A stretch of DNA of 32,490 nucleotides from Ferrithrix thermotolerans DSM 19514 (lineage in GTDB: Bacteria > Actinomycetota > Acidimicrobiia > Acidimicrobiales > Acidimicrobiaceae), in the NCBI RefSeq assembly GCF_900128965.1, contig NZ_FQUL01000026.1:1-32490 (forward strand). Direction: 5' to 3'. Below the pieces are notes generated by a model. The model was not told the origin of the DNA. It saw only the letters and a list, made by a program, of their open reading frames with translations, and searched no databases. This document shows, piece after piece, positions 1-7,874 of the stretch. Within the stretch, counting starts at the first letter, position 1. The number at the start of each line of letters is the position of its first letter. The position numbers were made by a program, and so were the translations under genes.

Positions 1-840
1 CCTATGGCTATACCAAGAAGTTGGGCTATCACCCACTCTTGGCCGTTCGCTCCGACACTGGTGAGGTACTTCATCAACGGATGCGCAAAGGTTCAGCCAA
101 TACCTAAGAGGGGAACCAAGCGCTTTGTTCAAGAGCTCATCGCTCGGTGTCGACGCATCGGTGCAACGGGCAAGATCACCATCCGCTTTGACTCTGGGTA
201 CCAATCAGAGGCGACACTCAAGGAGCTAGAACGACTAGGAGTGTCCTACACCATGGCAGTTCATGCCAATGCCAAGGGGATAAAGTCGCTGGTAGAGGAC
301 ATTAGTAAGGACTGCTGGACACCGATTGACTACACCGAGAACGGTGAAGCCCAAGTAGCAGAGACCACCTATAAGGGGAGACGTCTCATTATCCGTCGTA
401 CCCGCCTCATTGGGGACCAGGCAGAGCTCTTTCCTAACTGGCGCTACTTCGGCTTTGTTACTGACCTGTTAGGTTCAGCTGTTGAGCTGGATCAGTTCCA
501 CCGTAACCGAGCACCAATTGAACTCTCCATCAAAGATCTCAAAGAGGGAGCCACTATGGAACACGTCCCCTCTGGTAAGTTTCATGCCAATGGAGCATGG
601 CTAGCCCATGCGGTGATCGCCCATAACCTCACCCGTCAGGTGAGCTACCTTGGTACCATTACCCCTCGAGAGTCCATGGTCATAGCTCGTAGCTTTCGCA
701 ACCACTTCATCTCGCTTGTGGGACGACTCGTCAACCGATCGGGAAAGATTACACTGCGTACTCCGGCTCGTTGGCCATGGGCTAAGGCCTTCATGAGAGC
801 ACTCTCGACTCTTCGGGCACTCGAACCAGTTCCCATCTAG
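1..840 (+). pseudogene. IS1380-family transposase, C-terminal part, frameshifted
   Basis: This is the catalytic half of a DDE transposase of the IS1380 family; its 5' end lies outside the window. Bases 3-104 read in frame 3 as a typical IS1380 stretch (GYTKKLGYHPLLAVRSDTGE, then the segment ending KGSANT) and then meet a TAA at 105-107. Homology resumes one frame over from 106 (KRGTKRFVQELIARC, then FDSGYQSE and the ELSIKDLKEG glutamate region) and runs to the stop at 838-840. Removing the single T at 105 would restore one continuous frame, so a one-base insertion is the simplest explanation. Family assignment rests on motif recognition. A sequencing error cannot be excluded. A programmed shift is less likely because no slippery run is visible at the site. 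Confidence 0.85.
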
Positions 841-997
841 GGAACTCCTCCGACTCCAAGCGCGGTCGGGAAACACTCTCCATGCGCCCCACAAATGAAA
901 CACCAAATCAGATCCTTAACCCACCACGTCCCAACTCGGGCCAGAACCGATCCAGAACCACGGGTTAACTCAACGGCACAAAATCACAGCCTGAGGG

Positions 998-1033
998 CCA
1001 CCGACGCACCCCGAAACCGGGGTGCGTCGGTGG
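998..1033. repeat. Perfect 15-bp inverted repeat (hairpin) at IS1380 3' flank
   Basis: CCACCGACGCACCCC (998-1012) is followed by a six-base loop and its exact reverse complement (1019-1033). It lies 157 bp after the transposase stop and overlaps the extreme 5' end of the methyltransferase reading frame. There is no T-run after it, so it is not a classic intrinsic terminator. It could be a terminal structure of the insertion element or a transcription barrier for it. The exact IS end was not determined. Confidence 0.7.
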
Positions 1034-1045
1034 ATCCAGGCTAAG

Positions 1046-1915
1046 ATGTTGCAGATGGAACATGTTGAAGCACCTAGAACCAACGGATCCTATCTAGAGG
1101 AACTGGATGATAGGTGGAATAAGGAGATACTTACCTGGGCAATTCCGCAAAATGTGGTCAGCAAGTTTCAAAGACCCCCCTTCCACCTAGACCCCGGGAC
1201 GTTTTCGCCAAGGGATCAAAAAGTGACGGACCGACGTCTTGAGATCATCAAGGACAGAGTCTTAGCTAAAAAGGCAGCAGATAAGAAAGATACAACGCCT
1301 CTTACGCTCATAGACGTCGGCGCCGGCGCCGGTTCATCGCTCGCTCCCATAAGAGAGCCGTTCTCCAAGATCACTTGCATCGAGGGTGCTCCTCACATGG
1401 CAAAGGCACTCAGGGACAATCTTGCATTGATGTACTCTGACAGCTCAAGCTATGAAGTAGTGGAAGGAATCTTTCCGGATATAGCAAGTACGGTTAGACC
1501 TGCATCGGTGGTGAACTGTTCCAACGTCGTCTACAACGTCGTACGCCTCATACCGTTTTTAAAGGCTCTCAACGACCTTGCACGTGACCTGGTTCTCTTA
1601 GAGGCAACGCTAAGGCACCCTTTCTATCGATCGAATCCTGCCTTCAAATACTTTTGGGATCTTGATCGACCCAACCAACCGACCGCCGCTGATATCTTCG
1701 AGGCCACCTGCGCACTTGGATTTGACCCTAAATTCGAATCACTACCACTTGACTATCGCCGTTCCACCATGTCAACAGAGGCGATGGCAACTCGGCTCGG
1801 TCTTGGAGAGAACCGATTCGAGGAACTAGAGCAGTTCATGGCAACCAGCCCTACTCCTGAGAACCCATCGGTGATTATTTGGTGGGAACCTCCAGGTAAT
1901 ACAACGGGAGACTAG
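1046..1915 (+). CDS. Class I SAM-dependent methyltransferase
   Basis: The protein is about 289 residues. It carries the glycine-rich SAM-binding motif I (LIDVGAGAGSS, about residue 90), an acidic residue after the next strand (ITCIEGAPHM), and later strands compatible with a Rossmann methyltransferase. The substrate cannot be read from the sequence. The frame extends up to a GTG at 1022, but that start lies inside the perfect hairpin. ATG 1046 (or ATG 1055) is preferred, although neither has a good ribosome binding site. The upstream region is insertion-element DNA, so the native promoter or even the true N-terminus may have been lost. It is convergent with the next gene, with a 31-bp gap. 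Confidence 0.75.
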   Translation: MLQMEHVEAPRTNGSYLEELDDRWNKEILTWAIPQNVVSKFQRPPFHLDPGTFSPRDQKVTDRRLEIIKDRVLAKKAADKKDTTPLTLIDVGAGAGSSLAPIREPFSKITCIEGAPHMAKALRDNLALMYSDSSSYEVVEGIFPDIASTVRPASVVNCSNVVYNVVRLIPFLKALNDLARDLVLLEATLRHPFYRSNPAFKYFWDLDRPNQPTAADIFEATCALGFDPKFESLPLDYRRSTMSTEAMATRLGLGENRFEELEQFMATSPTPENPSVIIWWEPPGNTTGD

Positions 1916-1946
1916 ATAAGTCAACAAGCGAACTTAGGTCAAGTCG

Positions 1947-2663
1947 TTATCTGGTACGACCTCGCCAAGAAGGATAGTCAAAGGCTCGATCTCCCATTCT
2001 TCGCTCAAGCAGGAACACGACGTTCAAAGTGGCAATCTGATATCCGCCAACCCTGAGGGGTCGAGACATCGTCTTGATGATAGCTCTGGACTCTCCTACC
2101 ATACCCGAGGTGGTCTCTAAGGTACCTTCATCGTCTTTAGGGTTGTACTCTTTGTAGCTCTGAAGAAAATCCTGCCCCTCGACTAATTTACGATCACCAC
2201 TTATTTGATCGATCCGGTAGGCGAAAAAGGGCTTTGAGGTCATAAACAAAGCTCCGTGCTCTCGGAAGATCAGACTCGCTCCAAGAGAAAGTGGTGTAAG
2301 TTCAGAAAGTTCCGTCAGGACATCTTCCATCTCCTGACGGAACACCGGTTCATCAACAAAAACCTCTACAGTTGTCAAGACTGAGGCAGAGTTGCCCAAA
2401 TCTTTGGACACCGAAAGCACACGTTCTTTGAGTCGCATCTCAACTAAGTCACCCACCTCCTTGGTAGCAACCCAATAGGGGGTGTCGGCAGTGAAGACAC
2501 CAAGTTTTGCAGTCAACCTTGAGACCCTATCTAAATTATCTCTGAGTTCAGAGAGGTCCCCATAGGTAATCTCCAAATTGCCCCAACGATTCTTTGCATC
2601 TTTTTGATCCAGTAGGTCGTAAAACCGACGGACGAGAGTAGTCATGTCATCCACGAAGCTCAA
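1947..2663 (-). CDS. Hypothetical protein, no family recognised
   Basis: I do not recognise this protein. The frame is open from 2816 to the stop at 1947. The first 50 or so codons of the long version are glycine/valine-rich and not convincing. A TTG at 2663 follows AAGGAG with nine-base spacing and is taken here; ATG 2645 is another option. The product (about 238 residues) looks soluble and mixed alpha/beta, with helical charged stretches (for example around SELRDNLDRVSRL) and no signal peptide, membrane span or metal motif. Its start region faces that of the DCC-family gene, so the two are divergent. Confidence 0.55.
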   Translation of the reverse strand: MSFVDDMTTLVRRFYDLLDQKDAKNRWGNLEITYGDLSELRDNLDRVSRLTAKLGVFTADTPYWVATKEVGDLVEMRLKERVLSVSKDLGNSASVLTTVEVFVDEPVFRQEMEDVLTELSELTPLSLGASLIFREHGALFMTSKPFFAYRIDQISGDRKLVEGQDFLQSYKEYNPKDDEGTLETTSGMVGESRAIIKTMSRPLRVGGYQIATLNVVFLLERRMGDRAFDYPSWRGRTR

Positions 2664-2877
2664 AGCAACAGACTCCTTGATCAGCACCTCGCGCTCTGAC
2701 GCCTTATGCACCACGCCTGCACTGTTCGAACTCTGGCGCAAAAATCCACCCCTTCCTACGGCGAGTACGCCAACTCCACCTCTATAAGTGACAACACTAC
2801 TACAACTCGAATCCAACGAGAGACACTCGAGAGGATAACCAAGAAAAGATCAGCTAAAACTTTTACAGTATTTGGTG

Positions 2878-3360
2878 ATGAAGCACTTTAGGGCGTCAGA
2901 GATCAGCAAGGCAAGTTCGTACCAATTGGATACGAACGCTGAGGTTCAAGCGGACACAAAGAGGATGGAGAAAGTGTTGCTTTTCGATGGCGAGTGTTCC
3001 TTGTGCTTCCTCGCTCAAGGATTTGTAAAGGCTTCTATTTCCGATAACGCAACAGATTTCAGGGCCTATCAAGGCGTCCAAATCTCAGAGGGGATCGTAT
3101 TTGACCCGGAGATGGCCAAGCGTTACGTCGCTCTCTTTGACGCCAGCACCCTAGCTACCTTCTATGGAGTCGACGCAGTAGTCCAGCTTCTTTTCAGTTC
3201 AGATAGACACATTGCGAGACTTTGCGCAGCACTGCTATCGCATCCCAAGCCTTACAAGCTCGCATCCTATGCCTATGACTACATATCCAAGCACCGAAGA
3301 TCGATATCACTATTGATGTCGCCGTTTCGTTCAGCAAGCTTCATAGGTCGGAGAAGTTGA
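2878..3360 (+). CDS. DCC-family (DUF393) thiol-disulfide oxidoreductase-like protein
   Basis: The diagnostic D-G-x-C-x-x-C signature (VLLFDGECSLCF, Cys 40 and Cys 43 from this start) opens a thioredoxin-like domain, followed by the family's usual weakly conserved helical part (DAVVQLLF and onward). The family is named for its conserved D/C/C residues; its substrate is not established. Two starts are possible. ATG 2878 gives 160 residues with a 30-residue extension. ATG 2965 places the methionine six residues before the DG motif, as is common in the family. Neither has a clear Shine-Dalgarno sequence. It is convergent with the following membrane-protein gene, 24 bp away. Confidence 0.8.
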   Translation: MKHFRASEISKASSYQLDTNAEVQADTKRMEKVLLFDGECSLCFLAQGFVKASISDNATDFRAYQGVQISEGIVFDPEMAKRYVALFDASTLATFYGVDAVVQLLFSSDRHIARLCAALLSHPKPYKLASYAYDYISKHRRSISLLMSPFRSASFIGRRS

Positions 3361-3384
3361 AGGTTGCACCTAGCTCCACCGCAA

Positions 3385-4335
3385 CTAGGACTTAAGCCCC
3401 TGTCCATCTGATACTGCGTTTGCTTGTTCATTTACGGCTAAACCTAGAGTCCTTACCTCTCTTATCGTCTTTTTGAAAGACCAGAGCGCCACAGCAAAGA
3501 GAAGTACGACTGCGAGGAAGAATCCCACACCTATGTTATGAAGGTTGTGAATGTGTATCGGTGTAACAAAACTAATTGAGCTAAGAACCTCTGGGAAAAA
3601 GACACCCAACATACCGACTACAACGAAGCCGAAGCCGGCTCCGAGCAAAGTTCGAGCGCTCATCATTCTCGCTAGATACTCTTTCGCCTTTGAACCCAGC
3701 TTTCTTCTCTGCATCCATGCTCCAAAGAGCGATCCTAAAATGATCTGCATAATCATCGTTCCGACTCCAAATAGCGCTCCGGGAACCCATCCAACAAAGC
3801 CATTAGGCATCTCCGGCGCCAGGACTGTATAGATAATTACCGCAAAGGCACCTACACCCCATCCGGCGATAAATCCATGAACCAAAGGCATGTACCAAGG
3901 AAGTTCTTTTGGAATCACGAACTCGGGGTGATTGTGCTTCCCAGAGATCTCGGCTCTTATGTCCCTAAGTGTGAGATGAAGTGGATGACCCCGTCGCAAC
4001 ACGTGCCAACCTGAAAGAGCCATTACAACACCGACAACGATGTAGATCTCAAAGTTCCACCTTAGAGCAGAATCAAAGCTGGTGAGGGCGAAGTACGCGA
4101 GCTCAGAAGCTAAAGCTCTTTGGAGCGTAAAGGCTAGTGAGAACAGAAAGCCAACACGCCTTCCTCCTTTTGAGGAGTAACTGCCCACGGAGTAAGAAAA
4201 GGTAATCGGCCACGTATGTTCATCTGGTGTAACGCCATGTACCAAACCTAACAACAGAGCAGTAACAAGTGCAAGGGTCACAGATCCCCTTGTCGGATTG
4301 AAGAGATTGATAGCTCCCGGCACCTCGACCTCCAT
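3385..4335 (-). CDS. NicO/UreH-like polytopic membrane protein, putative metal transporter under Fur/Zur-type control
   Basis: The 316-residue protein is strongly hydrophobic with about six to seven membrane spans. The first span ends in HGVTPDEHTW (residues 33-42), which resembles the histidine/acidic signature of the NicO/RcnA/UreH-type metal permeases. More histidines occur near the third and last spans (LVHGF, HIHNLHN). Transport of a divalent metal such as zinc, nickel or cobalt is inferred from this motif and from its position behind a Zur-like gene with an operator in between. ATG 4335 has a poor ribosome binding site. GTG 4323, preceded by GGAGGT, is an alternative that shortens the protein by four residues. 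Direction of transport is unknown. Confidence 0.7.
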   Translation of the reverse strand: MEVEVPGAINLFNPTRGSVTLALVTALLLGLVHGVTPDEHTWPITFSYSVGSYSSKGGRRVGFLFSLAFTLQRALASELAYFALTSFDSALRWNFEIYIVVGVVMALSGWHVLRRGHPLHLTLRDIRAEISGKHNHPEFVIPKELPWYMPLVHGFIAGWGVGAFAVIIYTVLAPEMPNGFVGWVPGALFGVGTMIMQIILGSLFGAWMQRRKLGSKAKEYLARMMSARTLLGAGFGFVVVGMLGVFFPEVLSSISFVTPIHIHNLHNIGVGFFLAVVLLFAVALWSFKKTIREVRTLGLAVNEQANAVSDGQGLKS

Positions 4336-4354
4336 GGTTTCTTAGTTTTGATAT

Positions 4355-4369
4355 TGATAACCATTATCA
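4355..4369. promoter_or_regulatory. Fur/Zur-type operator
   Basis: TGATAACCATTATCA is a palindrome with TGATAA/TTATCA arms in a short AT-rich gap between the Zur-like gene and the membrane-protein gene. It differs at one base from the well-known Fur-family 7-1-7 pattern TGATAAT-N-ATTATCA and resembles mycobacterial Zur boxes. It sits about 20 bp upstream of the membrane-protein start, where bound repressor would block initiation. Confidence 0.75.
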
Positions 4370-4393
4370 TATTTAATTATTCCAAACCATCGG

Positions 4394-4783
4394 TCAGGTT
4401 TGACACTTTGGGCATATACCTACGATGTCAAAGGTATGACTCACCTCTACGTATCCGTACTCCCTAGCCACAGACGCAGTCCATCGCTCCGCCTCTTCAC
4501 TATCGATCTTCACTGAAGCACCGCAACGCTTGCACCTTAAATGATGGTGGTGCGTACCGTCCTCACACGCGCTATAAATCGTCTCAGAGTCGTCCCCCCT
4601 TGCAATTACGACTGAACCCGACTCACTAAGACTCTGGAGGCTTCGGTAAACGGTTGCAAGACCAATATTTTCACCTCGGTCCTTGAGCTTTCTGTAGAGA
4701 TCTTGCGCGCTAACAAAACCCCCCTCCGATACCAACGCCTCGTACACGAGATCCATCTTGGTGCTACGCCTACCAGTGCTCAT
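4394..4783 (-). CDS. zur: Fur-family metalloregulator, Zur/FurB-like
   Basis: A 129-residue repressor with the Fur winged helix (SAQDLYRKLKDRGENIGLAT, then VYRSLQSL, residues 25-52), a metal-binding HHHHLRCKRC block (residues 78-87) and a terminal CPKC (124-127), giving two CxxC structural zinc motifs. The GENIGLATVYR helix and the C-terminal SHTFDIVG stretch resemble actinobacterial Zur more than iron Fur, so zinc is the favoured co-repressor by family similarity. It lies 58 bp upstream of the membrane-protein gene on the same strand, with a Fur/Zur operator in the gap. This suggests that it represses that transporter. Confidence 0.85.
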   Translation of the reverse strand: MSTGRRSTKMDLVYEALVSEGGFVSAQDLYRKLKDRGENIGLATVYRSLQSLSESGSVVIARGDDSETIYSACEDGTHHHHLRCKRCGASVKIDSEEAERWTASVAREYGYVEVSHTFDIVGICPKCQT

Positions 4784-4967
4784 AAGGGCTTTCTTTCGTT
4801 ATCTACTGAGTCAAGAACAGACTAACTCGCCCAAAGCGCAGACAAAGCCTTGACGAAAGCACTAGGACAGGCGAAAGTGACTAAGTCCACCCTTTCAGCA
4901 AAGATCAAAGTAGACAATACCCAAACAAGCACCAGGAACTCGAAGTCCATAGAGGCATCGCCTTCTT

Positions 4968-5813
4968 CTATCCAACCACCCGCCGGTTGAGTCCCTTTAT
5001 CGATACGTAGCCCAGAACTAGTGCAAATACAATTAAAGCCAGGTACACATATCCGATCTCCATGTGCGGAACTCCGGTAGTCAAGGCAGCCCGCAAGCCT
5101 TCGTTTATGTAGACGAGCGGATTCACAAGAACAACGTCCTTTAACCATGATATCGGTGTAAGGGAAGCCCATGGGTAATACACCGCCCCTAAAAAGGTAA
5201 TGGGGAGCACGATGATCGCAAAGATCAAAGCTACCTGATTAGGAGGGATCAGAGTGCCAATCGTTAACCCCAAAGTACCAGAGACGATTGCAGCTAACGG
5301 GACAAGAGTGATCAGAACTGGCCAGTCTATATGGAGATGAACAGGTGTAGCCGGGACAAATAGGACGATGGGAAATACCACCGCACCAGCAAACACCGCT
5401 TGAACAGCTCCAGAAAGAATCTTCTCAATCGCCAAACCCCAAGTCGGCATCGGGGCCAATGCTCGGTCTTCGATCTCCTTTGTGTATCCGAACTCCTGTA
5501 CAAGCGGTAGCGCAACGGCCTGTATCGCTTGGAAGATGATTGAAATACCAACAACTCCAGCGACTAGGAGCGTCGAGAACTCAGCCTCTTTGCTACCACC
5601 ACCACCAACGCCCTGACCTATCTTGGGAAATACATAAGTAAAGACGAATACGAACAAAAGGGGTTGCATTACCACTCTTATCACAAAAAATGCGGCGGTC
5701 TTACGAAGAACCGCAAGATCTCTAGCTAAAAGAGCAAAAATTACTCTAACGTAACTCATACGTCCTACGGAGCCTCCCTGAGCTTTGATGCTTTCATCTA
5801 TCGTCTTGGCCAT
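4968..5813 (-). CDS. ABC-2 type exporter permease
   Basis: The 281-residue inner-membrane protein has about six spans and the layout of the daunorubicin-resistance/ABC-2 permease family. A cytosolic N-terminus is followed by a first span (FFVIRVVMQPLLFVFVFTYV), a glycine-rich periplasmic loop and a late ITFLGAVYYPW region typical of this family. Its ATG shares one base with the stop of the upstream ATPase gene (TGATG), a sign of translational coupling. The cargo is unknown; drug or lipid-like molecules are usual for this family. Confidence 0.88.
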   Translation of the reverse strand: MAKTIDESIKAQGGSVGRMSYVRVIFALLARDLAVLRKTAAFFVIRVVMQPLLFVFVFTYVFPKIGQGVGGGGSKEAEFSTLLVAGVVGISIIFQAIQAVALPLVQEFGYTKEIEDRALAPMPTWGLAIEKILSGAVQAVFAGAVVFPIVLFVPATPVHLHIDWPVLITLVPLAAIVSGTLGLTIGTLIPPNQVALIFAIIVLPITFLGAVYYPWASLTPISWLKDVVLVNPLVYINEGLRAALTTGVPHMEIGYVYLALIVFALVLGYVSIKGLNRRVVG

Positions 5814-6781
5814 CAGTCTCTTAGCTCTCTTCCCGTCAGATTAATGAACACCGTCTCAAGCGATGGCTGCACCAAAGAGAGATCGTAGACTTTCAGACCC
5901 AGCCCTTCAGCAGATGAAACCACCTTTGAGATCAACTGCGCCACATCTTTCCCAATGATCTTTACCCCCGACTCAGACATAACGATCTTCACCCTTTCGT
6001 CTACCCCTATTGCGTTCTCCAACTTCTGAATAAGTTCGCCTGGATCACCCGATACCTTGACCAAAAGTGTCGAAGCTCCGCCCGCCTTGGCTTTTAGCTC
6101 CGACGCCGACCCTAGTGCTAGTATCTTCCCATGATCCATGATGGCGATGCGGTCGCATAACTCGTCTGCCTCCTCCATATAATGGGTGGTAAGGAGAACG
6201 GTCTGTCCAGCACCATTTAGGTCCCTCAAGATATCCCAGAGCGCCAGCCTGCTTTGTGGATCCAGTCCCGACGTGGGTTCATCTAAGACCAAAACGGTTG
6301 GCTCGTGCATAATCGCCCTCGCTACCATAAGCCTCTGGGCCATCCCCCCAGACAACGCGGACACCGACAACTTAGCTCGATCCTCGAGTCGAAAACGCGT
6401 CAGCAGCTCGTCGGTCTTCTCTTTTGCCACCCTCTTTGACATCCCGAAGTAGCGGCCGTGAAAGTAAAGATTTTGCGCAACACTTAACGCCCTGTCCAAG
6501 GTGTTGGACTGCGGTACCACTCCTATTTTTGCCTTAGCCTCCGCAGGATGCGCCACAACATCAACATCGCCAACAAAGGCTTGTCCCGAGGTTGGCAACA
6601 CCCTCGTCGTTATCATTCCGCCTGTCGTCGTCTTACCAGCGCCATTTGGTCCCAAAAGACCAAATATCTCGCCGCCATTTACAGTAAGGTCGAGATCATC
6701 GACTGCTACGTTGTTTCCATAAACCTTGCGTAGCTTTACGGTCCTTACCGCAGCAGTAGGGACATCAGATCTATCGTTCAC
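5813..6781 (-). CDS. ABC transporter ATP-binding protein (drug-resistance/ABC-2 type)
   Basis: A complete 322-residue ABC ATPase. It has Walker A GPNGAGKT (44-51), the Q-loop VPQSNTLD, signature LSGGM (143-147), Walker B VLVLDEP (163-169) and the H-loop histidine in LTTHYMEE (200). A C-terminal extension of about 100 residues ending in LETVFINLTGREL is typical of DrrA-like exporters. The start is GTG. It is the first gene of a two-gene operon with the overlapping permease and would form the (ATPase)2-(permease)2 complex. Divergent from the acyltransferase-like gene across a 181-bp gap. Confidence 0.92.
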   Translation of the reverse strand: MNDRSDVPTAAVRTVKLRKVYGNNVAVDDLDLTVNGGEIFGLLGPNGAGKTTTGGMITTRVLPTSGQAFVGDVDVVAHPAEAKAKIGVVPQSNTLDRALSVAQNLYFHGRYFGMSKRVAKEKTDELLTRFRLEDRAKLSVSALSGGMAQRLMVARAIMHEPTVLVLDEPTSGLDPQSRLALWDILRDLNGAGQTVLLTTHYMEEADELCDRIAIMDHGKILALGSASELKAKAGGASTLLVKVSGDPGELIQKLENAIGVDERVKIVMSESGVKIIGKDVAQLISKVVSSAEGLGLKVYDLSLVQPSLETVFINLTGRELRD

Positions 6782-6891
6782 AACCTATACACTATACGGA
6801 TAAAGGGGAAGTTAGGTGAGCTTTCGTGCGGCAAACACTAGACCGCTGACATAGAAGCGCGTCTTGGTCCGCAACTTTGACTTCCAAGGGG

Positions 6892-6916
6892 AGAGTCTTT
6901 GACCTAAAGAGTCTTT
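6892..6916. repeat. Tandem 9-bp direct repeats upstream of the acyltransferase-like gene
   Basis: AGAGTCTTT occurs at 6892-6900 and again at 6908-6916, a 16-bp period. The second copy runs into AGTCTTTTTCAGACT (6910-6924), a short inverted repeat. The site lies 50-70 bp before the GTG at 6963 in a divergent promoter region. It may be an operator, but chance is not excluded. Confidence 0.35.
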
Positions 6917-6962
6917 TTCAGACTATCTTTTAGTAAGTTACAAATTTGACATTCACCCTGGA

Positions 6963-7820
6963 GTGCAGTTGCCTTCAACACTAAGAGACATCGACGACTC
7001 ACGTAAAGATCGAGTACCGAGGTTCGTTGCCTATACATGCGGCAGAGACGCTGAGCTTGCACATATTCCGAGGGCTTTGGAGGCAAAGGTATTTCTTGAG
7101 ACCTTCGGCAATACGAAGAATGATCTTGATCGCGAGTACTCACCTTACGAAGCCAGAAGTTTCTTCTTGTTCGTCTACGATCACGCCGATAGTCGTGCCG
7201 CCGCAATGGCGCGTATCATCATTCCAAACGCCGTCACAAACCTACAGACAAAGACCACCGACGATATCGAGAGTCTATGGGGTCTTAGGGGTACGGATAT
7301 AGCCCTAGGAGGACGCTTCCTGAAAGACGAGAACTACTGGGATGTCGCCACACTTGCCGTAGATCGAACCTACAAAGGACCGGGGCGAGCTGGGATCGTA
7401 TCTTTAGCCATCTACAACACCATAATGACCTCGGCGATGCACTGCGGAGTCGATGTTGTGATAGCCATATTGGATGAGGTTGCATACAGGACCTCAAAGT
7501 GGCAGTATCACGAGCCTTTCAAGCCGCTAGATACCCTATCAGCCCTTCCTTACATGGGGTCGTCTTCTTCTCTTCCGGTCTACTGTGAGTTCTCTGCGGT
7601 AAAAGCCCGGCTGGAGATGCAAAAGCCTGACATCGCCAAGATGCTCTTTACGACCAAAGATATCGGAGATGCAATTCAACACGTCGACCTGGAAGAAGTA
7701 CGGTTGCTTCATAAGGACCTTGCAGCTCGCAACAGACACGTAATCGATATCGGCCTCGAAGACCAAACTACACAGACCCACGAGTCTTACCACGGCGCTA
7801 CTCGCACCGTAGAACCGTAG
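6963..7820 (+). CDS. GNAT-fold acyltransferase-like protein resembling autoinducer / N-acyl amino acid synthases
   Basis: A 285-residue soluble protein. Residues 38-135 follow the order of landmarks in LuxI/FeeM-type acyltransferases: an FxxTFGNTKNDLDREYSPYE segment, a FLFVYD strand, an arginine after a small strand (AMARIIIP), a tryptophan-glycine turn (SLWGL), then a WDVATLAVDRTYKG strand-turn like the 'ISRLAVDPxxRG' of GNAT enzymes. The C-terminal half (VVIAILD, then YMGSSSSLPVY) is consistent with a modified GNAT core. These resemblances are pattern-level only. The acyl donor and acceptor are unknown, and no luxR-type gene is adjacent. GTG start, weak ribosome binding site. Convergent with the GGDEF-EAL gene. 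Confidence 0.5.
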   Translation: MQLPSTLRDIDDSRKDRVPRFVAYTCGRDAELAHIPRALEAKVFLETFGNTKNDLDREYSPYEARSFFLFVYDHADSRAAAMARIIIPNAVTNLQTKTTDDIESLWGLRGTDIALGGRFLKDENYWDVATLAVDRTYKGPGRAGIVSLAIYNTIMTSAMHCGVDVVIAILDEVAYRTSKWQYHEPFKPLDTLSALPYMGSSSSLPVYCEFSAVKARLEMQKPDIAKMLFTTKDIGDAIQHVDLEEVRLLHKDLAARNRHVIDIGLEDQTTQTHESYHGATRTVEP

Positions 7821-7874
7821 ATTGCTCTCGTGGCACGACCCAAAACGAATAGCAAACAGATCTTGTGGACTTCG

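Noticed and set aside
4822-4950. Small hydrophobic frame on the minus strand after the ABC permease (MDFEFLVLVWVL...)
   Set aside because: Overlaps no family, has no good ribosome binding site and only 42 codons; treated as chance.
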